NCBI GenBank assembly: GCA_009922885.1
Contig: RFUP01000151.1
Coordinates: forward strand, 1 to 6,150
Direction of reading: 5' to 3'
DNA from: Paracoccaceae bacterium
Lineage (GTDB): Bacteria > Pseudomonadota > Alphaproteobacteria > Rhodobacterales > Rhodobacteraceae
Length of the DNA stretch: 6,150 nt
A program made the translations under genes and the position numbers. The notes under the pieces were generated by a model. That model did not search any database. It worked only from the letters and a program-made list of their open reading frames with translations, and was not told the DNA's origin. This document shows, piece by piece, positions 1 through 6,150 of this stretch (position 1 is the stretch's first letter; each line of letters opens with the position of its first letter).

Positions 1-1544
1 ATCGCGTGAGTTGGGATGCTCTGAGCCGCGTCGCCGTAAATGCCCCCGCCCTGCCCGGCGTTACCCCCGAAGTTGGCCTGTCGCGTGTCTATCCACTGGG
101 TGCCGACTTTGCCCATGTCGTGGGCTATGTCGGCCCCGTCTCGGATTACGATCTTGATAGGATTGAAGACCCAGACCGCCTCCTTCTTCTGCCACGTTTC
201 CAGATCGGTAAGGTCGGGCTTGAGGCAAAAATGGAAGACAGCCTGCGTGGCAAAGCAGGCACGCTCCGCGTCGAGGTCAACGCCGCAGGCCGCGTCATGC
301 GTGAACTCGGCCGCATCGAGGGCCAACCCGGCATCGACATCCAACTGACCGTTGATGCCGCGCTGCAAGGCTATTGCGAAGCGCGCCTTGGCCAAGAAAG
401 CGCCGCTGCTGTCGTGATCGACACCGACACAGGCGATATCGTAGCCATCGCCTCAGCGCCCTCCTTCGACCCGAACCTCTTCGTGCGCGGCATTTCGGTG
501 GCCGATTACAAGGCCCTCACCGATAACGAATACCGCCCGCTCTCGTCAAAATCCGTGCAAGGCCTCTATCCGCCCGGCTCCACCTTCAAGATGGTCACAG
601 CCCTTGCCGCGCTTGAGGAAGGCATCATCGGCGCCGACGAAACCGTTTACTGCCCGGGCCATATCGAAGTGTCGAACCGCAAGTTCCACTGCTGGAAGCG
701 CAGCGGCCATGGCAATGTGAACCTCGAAACCTCGCTCCGCGAAAGCTGCGACGTCTATTACTACGACCTCGCCCTCAAACTCGGGATCGAGAAACTCTCG
801 GCCATGGCCGAACGCCTCGGCATCGGCGTGCGCTTCGATCTGCCGATGTCCGCCGTGGCCCGTGGCCGCGCCCCTACCCGCGACTGGAAAAAGGAAGCCT
901 TCGGCAAGGATTGGGTGATCGGCGACACGGTGAACGCCTCCATCGGCCAGGGCTTCGTGGCCGCCTCGCCCCTGCAACTCGCCGTCATGACAGCCCGCCT
1001 CGCTACAGGCCGCGCCGTCATGCCCCGGCTTGTGAAATCCATCGACGGCGTGGAACAACCCTCCGGCCACGGCCCCGAGCTTGGCTTCAACGAGAACAAT
1101 CTCCGCATGATCCGCCGCGCCATGTATGCGGTGTCGAACCACACGCGCGGCACCGCCTACGGCAGCCGCATCCTCGACGACGCTTTCCGAATGGCCGGCA
1201 AAACCGGCACAAGCCAAGTGCGCAACATCACCGAAGAAGAACGCCGCCGTGGCGTCACCCGCAACGAAGACCTGCCGTGGAACCGCCGCGACCACGCGCT
1301 CTTCGTCAACTTCGCTCCCTATGATGCGCCGAAATACGCGGTTTGCGTCGTGGTCGAGCACGGCGGTGGCGGCTCGGCCGCCGCAGCCCCGATCGCCCGC
1401 GACATCACCTTGCAAGCCCTCTTCGGCGGCGATCCGCCCCTCGCCGCCTATCCGGAAAAAGACCGCAGCCGCATCAAGGCCCTGCAAGAGCGCCTCAAGC
1501 GCGAGCGCCCCCAACCCGCAGAACCCGATCGCGGGCGCGCATAA
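1..1544 (+). CDS. mrdA: Penicillin-binding protein 2 (PBP2), peptidoglycan D,D-transpeptidase, 5'-truncated
   Basis: This is the class B PBP of the elongasome. It cross-links new peptidoglycan at the side wall from the periplasmic face of the inner membrane, as partner of RodA. The frame is open to the left edge, so the GTG at 6 is not the real start. The N-terminal membrane anchor and part of the pedestal domain, probably about 100-140 residues, are missing. Counting from the GTG at 6, residues 1-110 are pedestal domain (VYPLGADFAHVVGYVG) and 130-475 the transpeptidase domain. The three penicillin-binding motifs are intact: SxxK at S192-K195 (PGSTFKM), SxD as S247-C248-D249, and KTGT at 399-402. 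A conserved GQGFVAASPLQLA block lies at 314-326. The tail after about 475 is charged, Pro/Arg-rich and probably disordered. C216, C229, H235 and C248 may form a metal site. The rodA start follows 9 nt after the stop. The SxD form of the second motif and the adjacent rodA favour PBP2 over FtsI. Confidence 0.96.
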   Translation, partial: RVSWDALSRVAVNAPALPGVTPEVGLSRVYPLGADFAHVVGYVGPVSDYDLDRIEDPDRLLLLPRFQIGKVGLEAKMEDSLRGKAGTLRVEVNAAGRVMRELGRIEGQPGIDIQLTVDAALQGYCEARLGQESAAAVVIDTDTGDIVAIASAPSFDPNLFVRGISVADYKALTDNEYRPLSSKSVQGLYPPGSTFKMVTALAALEEGIIGADETVYCPGHIEVSNRKFHCWKRSGHGNVNLETSLRESCDVYYYDLALKLGIEKLSAMAERLGIGVRFDLPMSAVARGRAPTRDWKKEAFGKDWVIGDTVNASIGQGFVAASPLQLAVMTARLATGRAVMPRLVKSIDGVEQPSGHGPELGFNENNLRMIRRAMYAVSNHTRGTAYGSRILDDAFRMAGKTGTSQVRNITEEERRRGVTRNEDLPWNRRDHALFVNFAPYDAPKYAVCVVVEHGGGGSAAAAPIARDITLQALFGGDPPLAAYPEKDRSRIKALQERLKRERPQPAEPDRGRA

Positions 1545-1549
1545 GAGGG
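1545..1549 (+). promoter_or_regulatory. Ribosome binding site of rodA
   Basis: GAGGG lies directly after the mrdA stop codon and 4 nt before the rodA ATG. The spacing is short but usable. Its position suggests that ribosomes finishing mrdA reinitiate at rodA, which would help keep the two partner proteins balanced; that coupling is inferred. Confidence 0.5.
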
Positions 1550-1553
1550 CGGC

Positions 1554-2693
1554 ATGAGTTACTTAGAATATACCGTCAAATCCGTCCCCTCCGGCCCGCG
1601 CAAGATCCTGTTCCTGAACTGGCCCTTGATCATCCTTCTCTGCGCCGTCGCCTCGGTGGGCTTCATGATGCTCTACTCGGTCGCGGGTGGCAATTTCTCG
1701 CCTTGGGCCGCCGCCCAGATGAAGCGCTTCGGCTTGGGGATCACCGCGATGCTGATCGTCGCCATGGTGCCGATCTGGTTCTGGCGCAACGTCTCGGCGG
1801 TGGGTTATGGCGTGTCACTCATCCTCCTCATCCTCGTCGAACTCGTCGGCTCGGTGAAAATGGGCGCGCAGCGCTGGATCGACCTCGGCTTCATGCAGCT
1901 CCAGCCCTCCGAATTGGCCAAGATCACCGTGGTCATGTTCATCGCCGCCTATTACGACTGGCTCCCCGCCCGCAAAACCTCGCATCCGCTCTGGGTGGCT
2001 ATTCCGGTCGTGCTCATCCTCGTGCCCACTTTCCTCGTGCTGAAACAGCCCGACCTCGGCACCTCGATCCTGATCCTCACCGCAGGCGGCGCGGTGATGT
2101 TCCTCGCAGGCGTCCACTGGGCCTATTTCGCGGCTGTCATCGCAGGCGCCGTAGGCCTCGTTACAGCCGTCTTCAAATCCCGCGGCACCGAATGGCAACT
2201 CATTCAGGACTACCAGTTCCGCCGGATCGACACCTTCCTCGACCCCACCTCCGATCCCTTGGGCGCAGGCTACCACATCACCCAAGCCAAGATCGCCATG
2301 GGCTCCGGCGGCTGGGCGGGCAAAGGTTTCATGCAAGGCACACAGTCACGCCTGAACTTCCTGCCCGAAAAACACACGGACTTCATCTTCAACACATTGG
2401 CCGAGGAATTCGGCTTCATCGGAGCCTTCTCGCTCCTGTCGCTCTATGCGCTCATCATCGCGTTCTGCATCATCGCCGCGCTGAACATGAAAGACCGCTT
2501 TTCCTCGCTCCTCACCCTCGGCATCGCCATGACCTTCTTCCTCTTCTTCGCCGTGAACATGGCGATGGTGATGGGCATGGCCCCTGTCGTTGGCGTGCCG
2601 CTCCCCCTTGTCAGTTACGGTGGTTCTGCCATGTTGGTGCTTCTGGTGGGCTTCGGCCTAATCCAGAGTGCGCATATCCACAAACCGAGGTGA
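1554..2693 (+). CDS. rodA: RodA, SEDS-family peptidoglycan glycosyltransferase of the elongasome
   Basis: RodA is an inner-membrane polymerase that joins lipid II disaccharides into glycan strands, which PBP2 then cross-links. The 379-residue length is normal for RodA. About ten hydrophobic helices can be placed near 23-43, 58-77, 82-100, 120-136, 146-162, 167-184, 186-206, 286-309, 318-341 and 352-373. Family motifs are clear: GAQRWIDLG (104-112, with the conserved Trp at W108), QPSELAK (117-123), LKQPDLGTS (163-171), the long periplasmic loop with LPEKHTDFIF (270-279) and the C-terminal PLPLVSYGGSAM (349-360). D276 of HTDFIF aligns with the Asp essential for polymerase activity in SEDS proteins. 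FtsW is the alternative, but the PBP2 gene directly upstream and the RodA-like WIDLG and KQPDLGTS segments favour RodA. The ATG at 1554 has GAGGG upstream. The next gene starts 3 nt after the stop. Confidence 0.97.
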   Translation: MSYLEYTVKSVPSGPRKILFLNWPLIILLCAVASVGFMMLYSVAGGNFSPWAAAQMKRFGLGITAMLIVAMVPIWFWRNVSAVGYGVSLILLILVELVGSVKMGAQRWIDLGFMQLQPSELAKITVVMFIAAYYDWLPARKTSHPLWVAIPVVLILVPTFLVLKQPDLGTSILILTAGGAVMFLAGVHWAYFAAVIAGAVGLVTAVFKSRGTEWQLIQDYQFRRIDTFLDPTSDPLGAGYHITQAKIAMGSGGWAGKGFMQGTQSRLNFLPEKHTDFIFNTLAEEFGFIGAFSLLSLYALIIAFCIIAALNMKDRFSSLLTLGIAMTFFLFFAVNMAMVMGMAPVVGVPLPLVSYGGSAMLVLLVGFGLIQSAHIHKPR

Positions 2694-2696
2694 CAC

Positions 2697-3629
2697 ATGA
2701 CCGTCAACGTGCTTTTCGCGGCCAAGGATGAAGCTTGGGAGAAATACTCGCAGCACCTTCCCGAAGCCCTGAAAGAAGTTGGCATCGATGCCAAGGTCAG
2801 CCCCTCCTTCCCACCGGAAGAGGTGGATTACATCGTCTACGCCCCCAATTCCTCGGTGCAAGATTTCACCCCCTACACTCGCCTCAAGGCCGTGCTCAAT
2901 CTCTGGGCCGGCGTCGAGGATGTTGTCGGCAACCAGACCCTCAAAGTCCCCCTCGCCCGCATGGTCGATCATGGGCTTACGCGGGGCATGATCGAATGGG
3001 TCACGGGCCATGTGCTGCGCCACCATCTCGGCATGGATCTGCATATCCACGGCCAAGACGGCAAATGGCGCGCCTATGTGCCGCCGCTGGCCGAAGAGCG
3101 CCCCGTCACCATCCTCGGTATGGGCGAGTTGGGCACCGCCTGCGCGCAAACCCTTGCGGGCCTCGGCTTTCCCGTCACGGGCTGGAGCCGCTCGCCAAAA
3201 CAAGCCGAGGGCATCACCTGCCTCTCCGGCCCGCTCGGCCTCAAGGAAGCGCTTTCAAAAGCGCAAATCCTCGTGCTCCTCCTACCTGCCACTGCCGCCA
3301 CCGAGAACACTTTGAACGAAGAAACCCTTGCGCAACTTCCCAAGGGAGCGGTCGTGCTCAATCCCGGTCGCGGTGCGCTGATCGACGATAAGGCCATGCT
3401 CCGCGCCCTTGAATCCGGCCAGATCAGCCACGCCACGCTCGATGCCTTCCGCAATGAACCGCTGCCCGTCACCCACCCCTACTGGGCGCACTCCAAAGTC
3501 ACCGTGACGCCCCATATCGCCTCGGCCACCCGCCCGCGCACCGCCGCGCGCTCGGTCGCTGAAAACATCCGACGCCGTGAAGCGGGAGAGCCTATGCTCA
3601 ACCTCGTGGACCGCGCCCTTGGGTATTGA
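2697..3629 (+). CDS. ghrA: GhrA-type glyoxylate/hydroxypyruvate reductase (D-2-hydroxyacid dehydrogenase family)
   Basis: The predicted role is cytosolic NAD(P)H-dependent reduction of glyoxylate to glycolate and hydroxypyruvate to D-glycerate. The 310-residue protein has the family layout: a split catalytic domain (about 1-95 and 280-310) around a Rossmann domain (about 100-275). The dinucleotide-binding GMGELG is at 141-146. WSRS at 163-166 carries R165 just after the second strand, where an Arg fits NADPH preference. The catalytic triad is R225 (NPGRGALID), E254 (FRNEPLP) and H273 (TPHIASATRP). The C-terminus VDRALGY closely resembles the E. coli GhrA ending, which separates this protein from SerA, LdhA and GhrB types. 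The ATG at 2697 is preceded by GAGG at 2687-2690 and lies 3 nt after the rodA stop, so co-transcription with the wall genes is very likely. Exact substrate is inferred from family resemblance. Confidence 0.88.
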   Translation: MTVNVLFAAKDEAWEKYSQHLPEALKEVGIDAKVSPSFPPEEVDYIVYAPNSSVQDFTPYTRLKAVLNLWAGVEDVVGNQTLKVPLARMVDHGLTRGMIEWVTGHVLRHHLGMDLHIHGQDGKWRAYVPPLAEERPVTILGMGELGTACAQTLAGLGFPVTGWSRSPKQAEGITCLSGPLGLKEALSKAQILVLLLPATAATENTLNEETLAQLPKGAVVLNPGRGALIDDKAMLRALESGQISHATLDAFRNEPLPVTHPYWAHSKVTVTPHIASATRPRTAARSVAENIRRREAGEPMLNLVDRALGY

Positions 3630-4569
3630 AACCCTCTCCCGCCCCGGCCTCGCAATCCTCTGCATTCTGGCCGGGGCGGTCGGGATCACCATCAATGACG
3701 TGCTGATCAAGGCCCTTTCGGGCGGCTACCCGTTGCATGAAATGGTGTTCCTGCGCGCCCTCATCGCCATGCCACTCATGCTCCTCCTTGTGAAGCTCGA
3801 AGGCGGCTTCCACCTCCTGCGCACCGATCGCCCATGGCCGCATCTCTTGCGCTGCGGCCTCATCATCTTCTCGAACATGAGTTATTTCGCAGCCCTCGCC
3901 GTGCTGCCCTTGGCCGAAGCGATGGCGCTTTTCTATATCGCGCCCCTCCTCATCACCCTCCTCTCCGTGCCACTCCTTGGCGAGAAGATCGGGCCGTGGC
4001 GTATCGGCGCTGTGCTGGTGGGGCTAGCGGGCGTCATCATCATGCAGCGCCCATGGGCGTCAGGGGCCGAACTCCCCGCCTCGCGCCTCGTTTTGCTCCT
4101 ACCCGTGGTCTCGGCCGCGGCCTATGCGGCAAACTCCATCCTCACCCGCCGCTTGGGTGCGCGCGCCCCCGCCTCGGTGCTCTCCACCTATGTGCAGGTC
4201 TCGTTTCTCATTGTCGGTGCGGGGTTCTGGCTGATCGCTGGCGATGGCCGCTATGCCGAAGGCAGCACCAATGCCTCGATCATCTTCCTCCTCCGCTCTT
4301 GGGTCTGGCCCAATGCCTCGGATTGGTGGCTGGTCCTGCTGCTCGGCCTCAATTCCGGCCTCATCGGCTATTGCCTCAGCCAAGCCTACCGCTTGGGCCG
4401 CGCCGCCACCATCGCGCCCTTCGAATACCTGACTGTGCCGATGGCCGTTTTCGCAGGCTATATCGTGTTTTCGGAAATCCCGAGCCCTGTGGTCTGGGCC
4501 GGTATCACGCTCATCATCAGCGCAGGCCTTGTCACTATCTGGCGCGAAGCCCGTCACCGCGAGGCGTAA
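3577..4569 (+). CDS. EamA/DMT-family membrane transporter
   Basis: This is a drug/metabolite transporter superfamily permease with two tandem EamA repeats, at about residues 28-157 and 175-320 counted from the GTG at 3577. Ten hydrophobic helices are visible, roughly at 25-42, 55-72, 93-110, 113-132, 142-157, 168-190, 205-222, 250-268, 277-298 and 305-322. Family-like stretches are NDVLIKALSG near helix 1, AEAMALFYIAPL near helix 4, and PFEYLTVPMAVFAGYIVFSE (281-300) followed by W308 and GLVTIWREA. Known members export or import amino acids, nucleobases, sugars or other small metabolites; the substrate cannot be read from sequence. The start is uncertain. No ATG is available before the first helix, only GTG 3577 (a 53-nt overlap with ghrA, no clear ribosome binding site) or TTG 3619 (an 11-nt overlap). 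The first 14 residues of the longer form are polar and unlike the rest, so the TTG is a real alternative. Translational coupling to ghrA is likely. Confidence 0.9.
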   Translation: MKRESLCSTSWTAPLGIETLSRPGLAILCILAGAVGITINDVLIKALSGGYPLHEMVFLRALIAMPLMLLLVKLEGGFHLLRTDRPWPHLLRCGLIIFSNMSYFAALAVLPLAEAMALFYIAPLLITLLSVPLLGEKIGPWRIGAVLVGLAGVIIMQRPWASGAELPASRLVLLLPVVSAAAYAANSILTRRLGARAPASVLSTYVQVSFLIVGAGFWLIAGDGRYAEGSTNASIIFLLRSWVWPNASDWWLVLLLGLNSGLIGYCLSQAYRLGRAATIAPFEYLTVPMAVFAGYIVFSEIPSPVVWAGITLIISAGLVTIWREARHREA

Positions 4570-4572
4570 AGC

Positions 4573-4923
4573 TCAATAGAGTTCCCAGTCATCGGCGTCG
4601 AGCATCTCGCCAATGGCCATCCAACGCACCCGTGCGCGCGCAACCTTGGTGTCGCCCCATGTCCGGAACACCACCTCGAACCCCTTGGGATCAATGTTTT
4701 CCGCCGCGATATCGGCCCGCACATTGGTCGCGTGGTGCATGTCCCACATCGACAAGGCCACCTGCACCGAAGGGGCAGAACGGTAGGCTTGCGAGAACTC
4801 CACCCGATGCCGCCGCTCCCGCGGGCCAGCACCCGTCCACATCTCACCGCCATCCTCGAAATCCGAGAATAGAACATCTTCACATTGATCGATGCCTATG
4901 AGGTGGCTGCTTATGCGTTTCAT
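4573..4923 (-). CDS. H-type lectin domain protein
   Basis: This 116-residue protein is almost entirely one H-type lectin domain (about 38-104), the fold of snail agglutinin and the discoidin C-terminal domain, which binds GalNAc-type sugars and forms trimers or hexamers. Visible features are the strand entering RVEFSQAYRSAPSVQVALS (40-58), then an acidic/aromatic turn W60-D61-M62, R69 where the family often has a sugar-contacting Arg, NIDPKGFEVVFRTWGDTKV (76-94) and the closing RVRWMAIG (98-105). The N-terminal segment includes DGGEMWTGAG, and the end DADDWELY is acidic. There is no signal peptide or membrane helix, so it looks cytosolic unless exported by another route. The ATG at 4923 has AGGA 7 nt upstream. 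Its stop is 3 nt from the convergent transporter stop, and it lies beyond the atpC terminator. The domain is recognised from pattern memory; sugar binding and cellular role are unknown. Confidence 0.8.
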   Translation of the reverse strand: MKRISSHLIGIDQCEDVLFSDFEDGGEMWTGAGPRERRHRVEFSQAYRSAPSVQVALSMWDMHHATNVRADIAAENIDPKGFEVVFRTWGDTKVARARVRWMAIGEMLDADDWELY

Positions 4924-4987
4924 TGTGTCGTCCTGCTCAACAATTTCGCCTTACTCAAGGAAAACGGCAGAAATTGGGCCACAAAGC
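4924..4987 (-). other. Leader region upstream of the lectin gene
   Basis: This short stretch lies between the atpC terminator and the lectin start. It is somewhat more AT-rich than the flanking genes and should hold the lectin promoter if the gene is transcribed independently. A TTGAGT on the - strand (around 4952-4957) could be a -35 box, but I find no convincing -10 at the right spacing, so no promoter is called. Confidence 0.3.
4931..4934 (-). promoter_or_regulatory. Ribosome binding site of the lectin gene
   Basis: On the - strand AGGA sits 7 nt before the ATG that ends at 4923. This supports that start codon over internal alternatives. Confidence 0.5.
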
Positions 4988-4988
4988 A

Positions 4989-5014
4989 AAAAGCCCCGAC
5001 ACTGCGGGGCTTTT
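4989..5014 (-). terminator. Rho-independent terminator after atpC, probably bidirectional
   Basis: There is a perfect 10-bp stem, AAAAGCCCCG (4989-4998) with CGGGGCTTTT (5005-5014), around a 6-nt loop. It starts 19 nt past the atpC stop. On the - strand the stem ends in TTTTT followed by GCTTT; on the + strand it ends in TTTT followed by CTTATTC and TTTTT. Both orientations therefore have a T-rich tail. Its main job is to end the atp operon transcript. On the + strand it could also stop read-through from the transporter gene. Confidence 0.9.
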
Positions 5015-5033
5015 CTTATTCTTTTTGCTCGCC

Positions 5034-5450
5034 TTAGAGGCTGATTTGATCGCCAATGGCAACCATATCCGCCAGAAGCTTTGCCGCATCGTCCACCGGG
5101 CCAGGCTCGTTCTTGAACGTTTCCTGTGCGCTTGCGTGGGCCGCGCGGGCTTCTTCCACCATCTGGTCATAGACCGCACGGGTCATTTCCGACAGCGGAA
5201 CAGCCTGCTCTGCCAGCACCGAGGTGCCTTCCGGAGTGATCTGGGCGAAACCGCCCGTCACCACGTAAGCAACTTCGCCCTGCGGACCGTTGGCACGCAG
5301 CACACCCGGACGCAGCGTCGTGATGAGCGGCGAATGGTCCGGCATGGCCGTCAGGTCGCCATCGGCGCCCGGAATCTGGACCTGCGCCACCTGAAGCGAA
5401 GCAAGGCTCCGCTCCGGGCTGACGAGATCAAATTGCATCGTATCCGCCAT
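5034..5450 (-). CDS. atpC: F1Fo ATP synthase epsilon subunit
   Basis: Epsilon is part of the central rotor stalk of F1, with gamma, on the cytoplasmic side of the inner membrane. At 138 residues it is of normal length. Residues 5-85 form the N-terminal beta-sandwich with the family segments FDLVSPER (7-14) and PGADGDLTAMPDHSPLITTL (27-46), then RPGVLR. Residues 86-138 form the C-terminal helical region with two predicted helices split by NEPGP (114-118). The usual ATP-sensing (I/L)DxxRA stretch of this region is not clear here. Start ATG 5450 is chosen because AAGGAGG lies 7 nt upstream; a second in-frame ATG four codons later (5438) lacks such a site. It follows atpD by 12 nt and is the last gene before the operon terminator. 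Confidence 0.97.
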   Translation of the reverse strand: MADTMQFDLVSPERSLASLQVAQVQIPGADGDLTAMPDHSPLITTLRPGVLRANGPQGEVAYVVTGGFAQITPEGTSVLAEQAVPLSEMTRAVYDQMVEEARAAHASAQETFKNEPGPVDDAAKLLADMVAIGDQISL

Positions 5451-5457
5451 GAGGCTT

Positions 5458-5462
5458 CCTCC

Positions 5463-5464
<2 letters not shown>
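5458..5464 (-). promoter_or_regulatory. Strong ribosome binding site of atpC overlapping the atpD stop
   Basis: AAGGAGG on the - strand is a near-perfect anti-16S match, 7 nt before the atpC ATG. It shares two bases with the atpD TAA stop (5463-5465). Ribosomes terminating on atpD therefore sit on this site, which would favour coupled synthesis of beta and epsilon. Confidence 0.8.

Positions 5465-6150
<686 letters not shown>

Noticed and set aside
546..1514. Long open frame on the - strand inside mrdA
   Set aside because: It is antisense to strongly conserved PBP2 coding sequence, has Ala/Gly/His-heavy composition typical of a codon shadow in GC-rich DNA, and matches no family I recognise.
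1343..2731. Long + strand open frame across the end of mrdA and all of rodA
   Set aside because: It lies out of frame over the well-supported RodA frame and is rich in Arg, Pro and His, as expected from shifted reading of GC-rich membrane-protein codons.
4099..4557. - strand open frame that could be read as a continuation of the lectin transcription unit
   Set aside because: It is fully antisense to the conserved EamA protein, shows only acidic/Gly-rich shadow composition, and has no ribosome binding site or domain.
3834..4901. Long + strand open frame over the transporter and into the lectin region
   Set aside because: It has the same Arg/Pro/His-rich shadow composition, no recognisable domain, and conflicts with two supported genes.
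4952..4957. TTGAGT on the - strand as a -35 box for the lectin gene
   Set aside because: No convincing -10 hexamer lies 16-18 nt downstream, so a single weak hexamer does not support a promoter call.

Overview
The window looks like ordinary chromosomal DNA of a GC-rich alphaproteobacterium, most likely Rhodobacteraceae. The grounds are the strong GC-ending codon use (GCC, CTC, ATC), the character of the PBP2, RodA and AtpD proteins, and the gene neighbourhood. I cannot name a genus from the sequence alone. I see no insertion sequence, prophage, CRISPR array, tRNA or rRNA, and base composition is even throughout.

The left two thirds (1-4569) is a tightly packed + strand run of four genes. It begins inside mrdA, the peptidoglycan transpeptidase PBP2, whose N-terminus lies outside the window. 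Then come rodA (SEDS glycosyltransferase, 9 nt after mrdA), a GhrA-type glyoxylate/hydroxypyruvate reductase (3 nt after rodA), and an EamA/DMT-family ten-helix transporter whose start overlaps the end of ghrA. PBP2 and RodA together form the synthetic core of the Rod (elongasome) complex that builds the side wall. The reductase and transporter are probably co-transcribed with them, but have no obvious role in wall synthesis.

The right third is on the - strand. From the right edge it holds the C-terminal half of atpD (F1 beta subunit) and complete atpC (F1 epsilon), the 3' end of an ATP synthase operon, closed by a strong hairpin terminator at 4989-5014. Beyond that terminator, still on the - strand, is a small gene for an H-type lectin domain protein. 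It ends 3 nt from the stop of the transporter gene, in convergent orientation.

No clearly new multi-gene system is present. The points most worth a second look are a Cys3-His residue set in PBP2 at the spacing of the zinc site described in Acinetobacter PBP2, a stand-alone cytosolic-looking H-type lectin beside the ATP synthase operon, and a convergent gene pair with no terminator between them, so that the nearest + strand stop signal is the bidirectional atpC terminator.
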